DNA of 64,000 nucleotides from Lotus japonicus (lineage: Eukaryota > Streptophyta > Magnoliopsida > Fabales > Fabaceae). The notes under the pieces are model-generated. The model was not told the DNA's origin. It did no database searches and saw only the letters and a list, made by a program, of their open reading frames with translations. Shown here in pieces: positions 33,801-45,914 of this stretch (position 1 is its first letter; every line of letters starts with the position of its first letter). Both the position numbers and the translations under genes were made by a program. The stretch covers positions 66,417,984 through 66,481,983 of the forward strand of contig NC_080046.1 in assembly GCF_012489685.1 (NCBI RefSeq), read 5' to 3'.

Positions 33801-36324
33801 AGAATAGACGGATCTCGAGCAAACCATCCTCCAATTCAATAATCCAATCAAGATATAAATATTCAAAGAGAAAAGATTAAAACTGTCTCTGTATGCCCAA
33901 AAAAAAGAGTAATAAAGAAATCCAAATTCAATACCCCCAGCACTTAAGCAGTAATTTCTGAATGGGATAACGGGGTGGCAGAGCAAGACATTAAGCATAG
34001 GTATTAGGTACCACATCATATTTTATATTGTGGGACTCATTTGAAAATTTACTAACTTGTGCATTTAATTTCTCAATGTCCTCCACATAAAACTACTCAC
34101 AAAGAAAACATGATGCAGAATTCAATTGTTTGAAAATGATTGAAGGCATGGAAGGATAGTTCTAAACTAATGAATAAAACATAGCAACAAAATCACATAA
34201 ATATGCTCATACCAACAGTGTCCAAGCTTTGAGCGTTTGGAAGAACTCCAATGGTGGATACAATTCCATGAGATGGTCGAAATCCAAGAATACCACAGAA
34301 TGCTGCTGGAATTCTTACACAACCTGTAGTATCAGTACCTACAAAATCACAATATTTTACCAAGTTCACATCCATATACTTGACTGAAAATTCAAACAAA
34401 TAGTTTTCATGAGCATAAGATGACTGCACTGTGTATGTGTCCATTAAGCCTGTTATGGGATCAGAAAGATACAAACAATGCACAACAAGCCATACTGCAA
34501 CAGTATATGAAAGAGATCACAAAAATAAGCTAGGAGCTAGAATCCTATAATTTGTGCAACTATCTTAATGTGTAGATCACAACAACAACCATAGAACTGA
34601 ATGCCAGCAAAGTGAAACTCACTGCACCCCCAAATAAGATTTGCAATTAGGTATAACGAAGAAGACTGTGTATAGACTTTTTTAGTGAGAAATTAAAATA
34701 CAGGTAAAGACAAATATATTAGTATATGGATCATATAAACCAGCTTCAAGAAAAACGAATAAATTCAAAATTTGAATCTTACAGCTGCTTTGGTTGAAGA
34801 GGTAGCCTTATGATTTCAAATTATCTTTGCATCGACCCTCCTTCCTCTCAGCAACCAAATGAAGCAGCCGTGCAATTCATACTAACTAAATTAAAACTCA
34901 GAACATCAATGCCAACACAAACACTTGAGAATTGTCAAATACAACCTGATCTCTTTGATTAAAATTGATACATATATGACCATTACAAATGAAACACACC
35001 GAGGGAAATACTATTTCTAAGAAACAGCTGCACATACATTAAGGGTGTGTTTGGGTGAACAAATTAATTAAGCGTTTATGGCGATAAGCGCTTATGGCAT
35101 AAGTGCTTATTAATAAGCCAATTTGAGAGCCTTATTGAAATAAACCGGAAATAAGTTATGGACAAGCAAAAGCTCTTACTCATAAGCTAATATGGACACC
35201 TTATGAAAATAAGCTCAAACAGCATATAGGTAGGTCATAAGCTATTACCAAAGCTCTCCCAAACACTTGCATACGCGCTTATGCTATAAGATAAGCTCAA
35301 ATAAGCTATTCCAGGTCTTATTTACAGTGAAAATTATTTAAATTGAGCAGCAGACCCAAAAAAAAAGACACAAGATTTCCACTTTCTAGGAATCACTTAG
35401 ACATAAGAATAATCCTAACTCCCTAAACAAGAAAGAGACGTCTGATAAATGACAAAAACATGAAAAGGCAATAAATAAATGGTCACAGATTAGTATTTTT
35501 TGAATGAACCATGGAACATGCAAGTGGTAACCAGGTAAACTCACCAATAGCAAAGTCAACTAGGCCAGCAGCAACTGCTACAGCTGAACCACTGGAAGAA
35601 CCTCCAGGAATGCAAGACGGCAACAGAGGATTGGTTGGTGTCCCATAATGCTTGTTCTCACCAGAAATCCTGCCATGCCACCCACAATAAGTAAAATTAA
35701 ATCACTTCTAAATCAGCAATCTGATTTATTCTTCTGTAGAAAGCCTCATAATCACTTTTAGGAATCACTTTAAGAAGAAGCTGCATACAATGTAAGCTTC
35801 TGAAGTCAGTGTGCTTTTGATTAAAAGCTTACCCAAAAGAGAATTGATCCATAACAGTCTTGCCAACACAAGTAGCACCATTCCTGAGCAGAGCAGTGAT
35901 GACAATGGCAGTATCGCCAGCCTCCTCGTGCGTCCTCTCCCAGTCAGGGTTCCCAAAACCAGTCACATAGCCCTTCACATCAAATCTGCAACAAACAATC
36001 ACCAATACATCAAAAAATCAGTAAACAAATCAAAAATGGAATTGAAAATTGAAAATGAAATGAAACGAACATGTCTTTGACGGCGAAGGTTAGAGTAGAG
36101 AGCATTTGGGTTTGGTTGAGTGGCGGAGGGTGAGGGTGAGGGAAGGGGAGAAGCTCAAAACGCTGAACAAAAGCACCGAAGTCTACTTTTTCGGTCTTGC
36201 TCTTCTTCCTTCTCCGACGTGTCTCAGTAAGAACGACGACGCCGGTGATTCCTATTCCGATGAACAGCCACAGCTTGGGGTTTGAGGCATTGGCCTTTAC
36301 CAGCTTCAGCGATTGGGGCAGCAT
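30890..36324 (-). CDS. OM64: OM64, mitochondrial outer-membrane amidase-like/TPR receptor
   Basis: Thirteen exons: 36324-36071, 35985-35833, 35669-35545, 34338-34213, 33828-33646, 33481-33337, 33153-32985, 32581-32447, 32238-32035, 31810-31683, 31601-31550, 31312-31243, 30972-30890; all phases agree, 608 aa. An N-terminal membrane anchor ('[15 protein letters not shown]', residues about 20-35) is followed by an amidase-signature domain and three C-terminal TPR units ('[15 protein letters not shown]', '[12 protein letters not shown]', '[13 protein letters not shown]'). In Arabidopsis this protein sits in the mitochondrial outer membrane and its TPRs bind chaperones delivering precursors. The Toc64 family is similar but the N-terminus and body match OM64 best. 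The amidase nucleophile motif reads '[10 protein letters not shown]': Cys replaces the catalytic Ser, although the Lys ('AVKD') and the cis-Ser ('GGSSSG') remain, so it is probably not an active amidase. The first in-frame ATG of the conserved N-terminus is at 36324. Confidence 0.92.
32293..32380 (+). mobile_element. Au-like SINE fragment in an OM64 intron
   Basis: The sequence 'ggtgcacaaagctcccgcat', then 'gggtccggg' and 'tatgcaaccttaccttg' matches, as I remember it, the conserved body of Au-type plant SINEs. It lies in the intron 32239-32446 between exons 8 and 9. The element looks 5'-truncated and no duplication could be defined. Confidence 0.5.
35040..35330. mobile_element. MITE ('gtgtttgggtgaac' family) in an OM64 intron
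   Basis: Lies in the intron 34339-35544. It begins 'gggtgtgtttgggtgaac', contains repeated 'ataagcgcttatggcataag' palindromic blocks and ends near 'caaataagctattcc', with many inverted 'aagctta' matches between halves. Similar short elements are common in legumes; superfamily uncertain, possibly hAT-like. Confidence 0.5.
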
Positions 36325-36439
36325 CTTTGTCGCGCGGCGATCCACGACGGAGAGAAAGAGACGGTGGCGTCGTGCGGCGCAACCAAATGATTAAGGACTC
36401 GCGCGAATCTAGTAAGAGAGAGTGTTTACTGGTTTTCTT

Positions 36440-37240
36440 TTTCTTTTATATATTGATTCTCATAATTTTTTCTTTCAAATTTACTGGCCTTTATATGTTA
36501 CATTTGTGGCGGTCATGAACTGCCACAAAGTTGCGTAAAATACTGGCGGTTAAATGCCACAAAATAGTTTGTGGCGATCTTAAACCGCTACAATATACTG
36601 GCGTTGATATTGTGAGAGTTGGAAACCCCCAGAAATGTCTTACAAATATTGGCGCTGAAATTCCACAAATAGAGGCGGTCATGAACTAACAGAAAGTTAT
36701 AGCTAATACTGGCGGTTTAAAGCCACAAAATCTTTTGTAGCGGCGTTAACCCCTATAATATGGTGAGATTAACTAAGCGACGGAATATTAGACGGGGATT
36801 TCTTCCGTCGCAAACTCCCTCGTCCATTCTTGAACGTCAGTATTTATTTGTAAATCTGTGACGAAACTTGCGACAGAACTCTCTATTTTTAGATTCCATC
36901 TTCCAGGATGTTGTGACGGATTAATTTCTGTCAGAAACAACCCCATGTTGATAAATTGTTTTTAAAATAAATTTAAATAAAATGTAGCCCTCCCAGTTTC
37001 TTACTTTCTTTTGTACTAAAGGTCTTTAACATTAAAAGAATTTCAAAAATATTGAAAAAAATTAAAAGGATATAAAATTCAAAAATATAAATTTTTGGCT
37101 TATGATGAATCTAGGATATAAAATAATTTCAAAAATATAAATTTGAAAAAATTTGTGAAAAAAAAACTAAATTTGAATAATTTGATAAGATTTAAGATTA
37201 TGGTTTAAAGATAAGAAAATTGGAAACTCTTGCACACTAG
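36440..37240. repeat. CACTA-like subterminal repeat array
   Basis: Upstream of OM64, degenerate units recur in both orientations: 'ggcggtcatgaactgccaca', 'ggcggttaaatgccacaaaa', 'gtggcgatcttaaaccgcta', then 'cgacggaatattagacggg' and 'ttgtgacggatt'. Arrays of short gcgg/gacgg motifs near element ends are typical of plant CACTA (En/Spm) transposons. A CACTA-like end may be 'cactagtagcgcc' at about 37242, but no partner end or 3-bp duplication was found. Confidence 0.45.
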
Positions 37241-37407
37241 TAGCGCCAATATAGAGAACACAAGAAGGTCACCACCTACCGCCCTCGATGCTCAACTCTA
37301 CTAAACTTTATTCTACGATGAGGATTGGTTTTGGTTCCATCCCCTCTTAGTTTTAATGTCATCTTTTTTTCATAAACCTAAAATACCTTTTGTTAAAATA
37401 AAAATTC

Positions 37408-37690
37408 GCATTTATAAGTGAGAAATTATGGTGATTTTTGCACTTAAAAGTGAGAATTTTATGTTGCATTCTGATCCTTGCAGCACGCACTTATCAGTAC
37501 GAATTTAAGTTGATTTTCGCACTTTTAAGTCATAAATCATGGTGATGTTTGCACTTAAAAGTGAGAATTTTATGTTGCATTTGTGATCCATGCAGCACGC
37601 ACTTATAAGAGCGAAGTTAAGTTGATTTTGACACTTTTAACTAAGAAATCAAGGTGATTCTCACACTTAAAAGTGTGAAAATTTATCAGA
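37408..37690. repeat. Tandem repeat, ~111-bp unit, about 2.5 copies
   Basis: Units start near 37408, 37519 and 37630. Each holds 'cacttttaagt'-like sequence, 'atcatggtgat', 'gcacttaaaagtgagaattt', 'tatgttgcatt' and 'tgcagcacgcacttat'. No gene overlaps it. The stretch is rich in complementary 'cacttaaaagtg' words that could form short hairpins. Confidence 0.65.
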
Positions 37691-38877
37691 CAAGGAAAAA
37701 TGTGTGTTTCACACCCACTACAAGTGCAGAGAAAAGACAATGTGCTTGGCAAAAGTCGTTGAAAAACATTAAGAAAAGAGGAGTAATTGCAAGTCCAACC
37801 TCGATGGTGAAGATTGGAAGAGTCGATGATGGTGGGTAACATGAATAAGATGATTGTGGGTTATGTAGGTGGGTAATATGAAGAAAATGATTGTGGGTGA
37901 GGTAGGTTTAATGTGGGAAGAGGATGGTGGTGAGGGAATGTTATCAACTTATGATTGATGAAGAAAAGGAAGAGGATGGATGGTGGTGAGGTTGGTGAAA
38001 GATAGGAAAAGGATAGGTAAGGGATGGAAATTGTTTTAAGAGTATTTAGTAAAATTCGAAAAAAGTGATGACATGAGGATCAATTAGGGTGGCACCCTGG
38101 ACATAGACTAAGAACTTCTTTATTTGACCGTTATAAAGTATAAAATGAGAAAACAACACATTCTAATACACTTTTATTAAAATAAGTTGCTACTTCAATA
38201 AAAAAATATATTGGGATAAATTATTTTATGCTTTCTAACATTAAACCGAACACACTTTTATATGATCTGGCATCGAAAAGTTAAAATGGATTCATTACAT
38301 GATATTATTTAATGCAGCTTACTACATTGAATTAAAAAAAAAAGTTAGATTGTTGTTATTGCACCAAAGCCTTTTCCCATTAGACTTTATTGCTATAGGC
38401 TTTGCTCTATGGTACATTTAGAATGGTTGATGACACAAAATCTAAACCACAAAACTCCAAACACTACATTTTATATCTTCTTCCCATAAGTGATTATGAG
38501 TCAAACCAAACAACCTTAAAACGTTGTTACCCTTCCAGATTAAGGACGGGAATAGTACTAATATAAATAAACTTATAGAACAATATATAAGACATTCAAA
38601 CAAGGCCACTCATGTATACCATAGAATGCATAATTCCCATGTCATGTCATAATGCAAATTACAAAGAAATTTGATGTTATTAATCTACACAGAAGCAATC
38701 AAGAAATACTAAATGGCACCACCTAAATTGAAGAACTTCAATTTCGAAACCTATGCAGTAGAAAATTCCAAACTGAACGAATTTCATGAGATCTCCAAAC
38801 AAATTGTAGAGTAAGGACTTCTGTCCCTATATTGGAAGCAATCATAGATTGAATACTTTATGTTCCCTATATCACAA
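37691..38877. other. Intergenic, 3' flank of the PP2C gene
   Basis: Purine-rich GATGGTGG-type sequence at about 37800-38020, then AT-rich DNA. No gene supported. The region next to 38878 should hold the PP2C 3' UTR. Confidence 0.35.
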
Positions 38878-41800
38878 TCACTTGAAACGAACCACAATGC
38901 AGGAAATATCATCTTTACTCTCTCTGTTCAATGCCTCGGCAGTTAATTGTTTTGCTGCCTTTTGTGGATCTTTGATCTTTTTTGCAATATCAACTGCCTC
39001 TTGGTTTGCCATTACCTGGAATGGAATGAACCAATGAGTGGAATTTCAATGCAAAATAAATATTTGTAAGAAATAATGGACAGAAAGTTGGATTCAGGGA
39101 TAAACCTTCCATAGACCATCACTAGCAAGTATCAAAAACTCAGTATCTGAGTCAATTTCGTCGTGACGAATGTCGGGATCGGATCTCAAATGTGACTTTA
39201 GGTTTTTGTCTCCAAATGCCCGTGAAACAGCAAGCTGCCCATTCACTCTCGCAACATCTCCTGATATAAACACATCCACAAATTAAAAAGTATCACAAAA
39301 TACACAATGACTCACATTAAATTTTGCCAAACTTAGTTTTGATGTTGAGTATCTACCAGCTATGTAAACCTTATCCTAGCATAGGAAGCTATGGCTAATT
39401 GAATTGTTGCTTAAACGGTTAAACCTTACCTTAGGCATAGAAAGTTACAGCACTTATGTTAGTGTATGTGATGATGACACTTGCATATGGTAATCACTAA
39501 TTAGGAATCATGAGGCAATAGGTACTCAAAATAAGTAGCATATCCCACTGATAGCATTTTAAAAATGGTTAAAAATTGGTGAAAAATGGATTCCCATTTG
39601 GTCCATGACTTCCAAAGATAATTAGATATTTTAGAAAATGTTTCTGAACAATCTATATCAAAGTGATTGGTTGATTACAAGCATTATATAATTACAAATG
39701 TAGTAGTGACAGGCTCTGAAATTACAAATTCATCACCATCACATATGGAGAGGGACTAAAAGGGCTGGTGGCAGACTCTGAAGTTAAAATTAAGTTAAAA
39801 GATTTTAAACACTAAATAGCCAGAAGTGTTAAACACTTTAGCATGATTAATCTCCATAAGAGACATAAGACTATGTGCCAGCCTAGATACCATACAAGTT
39901 ATCAAACTTGTCAAATTAAGTTCTGAATTCTGTTAGAAGATCTTGCTATTGCAGAGGACACGCAAAAGTATTTTGGAAGAATAAAAAAAATGTATAGCTT
40001 TCAATGAACCTATCCTTCACTTTTCTGAAAAACCTAAACCAAGCAGAGAGATGGCAATTTTACTTTCAAGCTTGTTATAAATAAGTGGTAGTTATCATAT
40101 GCATGCCCTATGTACAACAAGGGGTATAAAGAATTAATTTCAACTAAGACACGCGCAAATTTCGACCAATAAAGAAAGGTTAACTTAGCATAAGCCTCCA
40201 ACTTGATGTTAGCAAACCATTTCTTTAAACAAAGTGAGATGAGTCTCCTTTTCCCTCCCTCTTTGAAAATGCAAATGAGACTCATAATTCATAAACACCC
40301 TTCCCCCAAGCACTTGACATTCTCGATATCACATAGGATGGCAAGAAAATCCAGCATTGGACATGTAAGCAATATCTCAATAGAGTGATAGACATTAACT
40401 GATTAAGGCTTATAAAAGAACCTGGCATGTTTGAGACAAAGCCGCCTTTGTTTTCGATGATGCCCCTTTCAGTATTGGGCTCATGATCAATTGTCATTTG
40501 TATGGCCTCCCCTCTCCTAGACAGAACTGCTCGTGAATCTCCAACATTTGCTACCCATAACTTCTGATTATTTAAAAGGATGGCAGTAACTGCAGTTGAT
40601 CCTCCTACCCCCAAATCAGAACTGTGAGAAAGAATGGCCTCATCTGTTGTCTCATAAGCTTTAATGATGGAACTGTTTGTATCAGTCCAGAAATCCTCCT
40701 AGAACAACCACTCATAATTTAAGATGCAATTTCCATCAAAAGGCATTATAAAGATTCAAACTGTGTGTTTGGTTTCCCATTGGGGAAGCTTAGAATCAAT
40801 TAGGCAGAGTAAAATCAATTTTGGAGGACAATATAGATGTTTTGGAGTCATTTTGGGGTACTATCTCTGCTAGAAGTTAGAGATAGTAGTTTCTGGGTTA
40901 AACATAATCAATTTTTATTTCCAACATTTGTCTTACTGAAATGTATATACTCTGCCTTGCTCATGCTTAAGCGAAAACCCTTAGATTCCAAAGTTTTTCT
41001 CCAAATCTCAAGTTTAGAATTAACATTTCCCTTAATTCTTCAAATAGAACCATACCATCCGCAAATATCATGCAGTTAGGATCATGAAAAAACAAAGTAT
41101 GGGAAGCTGGGAACAAAAACTAAGTATTCACTCTTCATACTATATGCAACATATAATAGAAAAAAAATGGAGGAACTTTTTTCAGGGAATTGAATGTGAT
41201 TGAGGTAATAATAAATACATGACATGTTGAAGTTTGTTTCAAGAACTTACTTCCTTCAAGATATTGGAAAAGAGATGCTTCTGTAAATAGGCGGGCACAC
41301 TGTCCCCTAAGTGTCCATCATATATAGCAAAAAGTCCTAACTCTTGCCCTTTGTTCTGGATGATTTTTGCAACGTGAAAATCCTCCATTGGGTGGTTTGC
41401 CCTACCTTTAACTAGGCTAAAGCCATACTTAACAGGGCACAGATAGCTTTTGCCCTTCCCAGAGCTAGATGACGAACGTCCTCCACCCGCCTGAAATGAT
41501 GGAAGTTAAAATACAGTAACAAAAGAATCGACTGTTTGACATATAAGTACAAGAAATCTTAAGAAATGGGAGAGAAGAAAGTACATGGCTGATTACCAAA
41601 GGGCATGTAACATAAGTGCAGAGCAAGGGAATGGAACTATGTTTGGATATATGTTAGCAACAGCGCAAACAGGTGTTAGCACTCCATTCGAGACATAAAG
41701 TGAACGGAACTCTTCCCGTGCATACCACACTCAGAAATAAAACGCAAACATACTATGTACTTGATAGTTCCATATAGTTAAGAAGCCTCAAACTTAAAAT

Positions 41801-42475
41801 GGCACCATACCAGAATAATGTACACTTACAATAAAACTAAGGCATTCAATGGGGATATAAGTAAAACATAGCTGAACAGTAGACCGGAAGCAACTCATGA
41901 AACATCCAAGGGTCATTAGCAGATTAATTAGGCAGCTTTAGTGTTTAAAGCAGCCATTTGATATGAGCCTTATCAGACAAAATTAACTCAGATTATGTTT
42001 GAATACTCGTTAGCATTATTGCAAAAGGACGTTAGCATTCACTTCGAGACATAAAGTTAACGAAACTCTTTTTAAAGACTTGGATGAAAATCCGTTGCAC
42101 TCAACAGGTTTCCAAAACACACACTTATAGAGAGAAAGAATAATGTTGAATGCTCAAACTACCTTCAAAATATTGAAGTACCAAACTCATTTTACCCTCA
42201 GTCTAGTATCTTCCACTGTTCTGAGGTTAATGATAGCCATAAAAGCACAGATAATCCCTATGTTTCAATTTTCACAATCAAGTAGGTTTAGAAAAGCACA
42301 ATTGGGGACAGTCCTAAGCCATCCACTGCACCACCAGATTACCAGAATTCCAAAGTCTAACACTCCATCAAAAGTCAAGGAATTGTATATGCATGGAGAT
42401 ACAAAAGAATATATATAGATAAAGTCCAGAAATTCAAACCTGATTGGCAGAGTTGAAGCAACAAAGAGAATCCAT
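38878..42475 (-). CDS. Protein phosphatase 2C family protein
   Basis: Exons 42475-42440, 41490-41251, 40698-40422, 39260-39106 and 39015-38878 join in phase to 281 aa. It has the standard PP2C motifs: 'RANHPMED' and 'AIYDGHLGD' (metal-binding Asp and Gly), '[11 protein letters not shown]', 'LILASDGLW' and the terminal '[13 protein letters not shown]'. PP2C enzymes are Mg/Mn-dependent Ser/Thr phosphatases; all metal-ligand Asp residues I can identify are present, so it should be active. Length and the tiny first exon ('[12 protein letters not shown]') match the small plant PP2C group with a short N-terminus rather than the ABA co-receptor clade A, which has a long N-terminal extension. No transit peptide or membrane segment is evident, so cytosolic or nuclear location is likely. 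Confidence 0.9.
40880..41095 (-). mobile_element. Decayed LINE reverse-transcriptase fragment in a PP2C intron
   Basis: Minus-strand translation gives 'IFADGMVLF' followed, after a frameshift, by '[15 protein letters not shown]'. These match the catalytic 'FADD' box and the following conserved segment of RTE-type LINE reverse transcriptases, with the second Asp of the box replaced. The fragment lies in the intron 40699-41250. Confidence 0.6.
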
Positions 42476-45400
42476 ATTATTCAGCCCACCTCACCCTTTC
42501 TATCACTTAACATCAACTCTTCTGCAAGTGTTCAAAACTGAAAATTTCATAAAAAACTTAACATCAGAGAAATTCCACAACTTTCCAAGAACTGTGAATT
42601 TATCAGCAGATCAAACAAGCAAAGAATTCCAACATTCAGAACAAGAAAAAAGGTTGAAAAAAATAAAAAATAAAAAATTCCAACCACCCCAGATGATTAA
42701 CTTGGTGAGAAATTCACTAACCAATCCAAAAATCTCAACTTTTCCCAAGAGGATGAGAGGGAAGATCTATGAGGGAAGTGGGTGGTCACCGATTGTGCCG
42801 TCCTCTGCCGGAAACGAAGAGAAAGAGACAAACCAGACACTGAAAATAAAAACGCCCCTTGTGATAGAAAGAGCTTATTGTTATTATTAATAGAAAACCA
42901 AACAATAGGAAGGGAATACAAGAAAGAGGTGATGAATGGAATGTGACCGTCTGGTTTATGCTGAGAAAGTCTTGTTTGCAAATGGAAGCCAAAAGGCAGA
43001 GGTTGCCCTTATTGACTTTGCAGCAGTTTTGTATTCATTCTTGTTTTATTGCTGACTGACACACTTTCTTTAATTACAACAACAGCTGTTTTGAGGTTTC
43101 ATAGTTTGTGAGGTGAGACTTCAAAAGTCAGCAAAACTTTCTTAACCTCACAAGCAAACGCTCTGTTTCTTGCAACTCTAAAACCCCCTTCTTAAATAGA
43201 GCTATTAACCCAAAGGGATAAGAAAACAATATTAGTAGTATTTTTCAAAACTTATGCTTCTTTTAAGCTTGCTTAAGAAGACAGTATACAAAATTGTGCT
43301 TTTATACTGAAATTCATTATCAGTATCGGCAACATGCGTGTTGGTAAAATAGCTGAGCTCCTTAAGTATTTAATTGATGATTTAATCTTTAATTAGTGTG
43401 TATAAATAATAATTTGTTAGAGAAAATCTATTCACTTATTATGATTTTAAAGTTTTGAATGAATTAGTTTCATAGCCGTCGGATGATTGTAGAATAATTA
43501 GTATTATTTTAATTTATGATGATATTGAGGGAGAAATGGATCTGCATTAAATAAGTCAACCTTTGCAGGTTAGATTTTTCAGACAGGACATTAACTCTCT
43601 TGTCATGTGTGAGCATAGAAGGATACAATCAGCAATTGACGACAAAAAAGTGTCATGGGTTAAATCTAGTTTTTTTTTTTCAAACAAGACATTAAATGCC
43701 AAATGGGAGAGTAAAGAACACAACAAGTTTGCAACTTTGAAGTGAAGGCAAGGAATCTTGTGGGGGCTCCTCCGGATTAATTTTAGATAAAGTTAAATTG
43801 TTTAGAGGTAGAGGGAATAGACACTGCTGACAGTGTCTCAGAAAGTCAGAAGCTATTTTTTGTTTTTTGTCCTAGATTATGCTACAGGTCCACTCACAAG
43901 TGTATATACCAGTAAAAGTTGAATGGTTAAATTTCAATAATAGAGTTATTTTGATCTCCCATGTGATGTGACCTAGCATCACTCACCCTATTCCCTAATG
44001 CCTAACAAGCATCTCACCCAATTTGTGGATTTCAGTTTAACTTCAAACCAGGAAAAAATGAAACAAAAAGACAATGAAAACCAGCTCAACCAAGTTTTTT
44101 TTTCTTTTGCTTTTACCTTTCATCGGTTAATCTTTATTGATATACGTTACTCCTGTATATAGATTTTGACTTTACTATTAGAAAAATGTTTGATGATACA
44201 TATTCATAAAGAAAAAATTATGTGTATTTGAACGGGCGCCCGGAAAAAATTTTAAGCTCACATCAAATAAAATTTAGACAACAATATTATGTTATCTTAT
44301 ATATGTGATATATGTATTGATTTGAACTTAATTGACAAATTATTCACGATAAAACCCGAGACTAAGATAAGTAACTCGAACACACAAAAAAACCTTAAGA
44401 ATGAGACGATGAGGAGTGAACCTTGACGCCTTTCTTTGTGGGTGACTTGCTCATATTAGCGCATACTTAGTCGGTGTGCTAAGATTTCAGTACAGTATTA
44501 GTAACTTGGTCGGCCTAATACTCTAACAATCCACAAAAAATAAAAATAAATTAGAAAATGGGCATGAATGAGACTTTCAACCGGGGAATGCACTACAGTT
44601 TGAGTGTTATTATAAACATGAAAGGGGTCAACTCCTCATGCAGAGCGTGTATTTGTCCGTGCAGTGTTTGGTGGAGAAAAACAGCAGAAAGCCAAGTCAA
44701 ATCCCGTTGAGATTCAGTAGCACAAAGCAAAAGAGAAAGGAAAAGCTGTCTGTAATAATAGTTGATGTTAGCATCATCATCTTCATTACAACCAACATGC
44801 CACGAGTTCGCACGGGTTGAAACAGTCACCTAGTTGTACAAAGCGGGGTTTTGATACGTGTAAATGTCCCCCCACCACTCTTGTTTCTATGTATGTATCT
44901 GTGTTACTGCTGAACAAGGGAACTTCCCCTTCTGCCCTGTTTAGTCTTAAATGTTGGAATCTTATCTTGTTTCATTCACACGAAGTACCTGAATGAATAT
45001 GGATGGAGAATGGAGAATCATCTGTAGAAAGCACTTAGCTTATGCCTGATATACATGTTAAAACCATATTATAGCATGTTTAAATCGGTTTTTCTTTCCT
45101 CATAATCAACTCTGAAATTTAAAAACTACTTAAAAAATCTTCTCCCTGGAACTGATTCTAACTCCATAATCAGTTATAAAAGGATTTCTAAACATCACTC
45201 GATATATTACAATTGCAATTGACTGTTGTCCTATTTTAGTGTATATTCATGTGCACTTGCAATTAGAACCAAGTTATTTTCCTGTTCACAACTATTGACA
45301 TTTGGTACTCAGACACTCAAATCCAGTATTTCTTGCCCCTTGAGTGCATGTCTAAATAATTAAAAAAAATGCTTCAAATTAAAGACACACAAAAGGTCAT

Positions 45401-45914
45401 TAATTTAAAATTAGTCAAACTTGATAAACAAAAATATCATGGTGTTAACCTGTCATAAGTCTGGCTACAATGCAAAAGTACAGATTCCAAAATGGAAAAC
45501 TTATAAATAAATGGCTATGACTTCACTTACCAAAAAATTGCAGAACACAAAATGTAAGCCATAAAACGAGCTAAATATAATATAATCAGGACATGGTTAT
45601 AATTTTTCTTCCCAGTTCACTTTTGTACAAATTGCAGTAATGCATTACACCATTATCTTATAACCCCCCAGCTAATTATAAATAGAAATAGAATCATCCT
45701 GTCATAAAAATCACCATAAATAAAACCAAACCATGTCTCATTAGCTTCCAATGTCAAACCAGAAAGCATGCTAGCTATCAGAACCTACATATATTCAGCC
45801 TCCGATCCAAGCAACTGTGATTAGAAATATATACATCAAAACGAAGTTAGTAGAACTCCACCAATGCCAAATAAGGCGCCAACTGGGGACGGTAGGAGTA
45901 GCCACTGCTGAGAA
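42476..45914. other. Intergenic between PP2C and CAMTA genes
   Basis: Contains the PP2C 5' region (to about 43000, where open frames on both strands show no recognisable domain) and the CAMTA 3' UTR (just below 45915). Around 45050-45200 lies a hAT-like MITE-style stretch ('catgtttaaatcgg', 'aatcagttataaaagg'). No further gene is supported. Confidence 0.4.

Noticed and set aside
36345..36345. Start of OM64 at the upstream in-frame codon
   Set aside because: The codon there is GTG; the ATG at 36324 matches the conserved N-terminus better.
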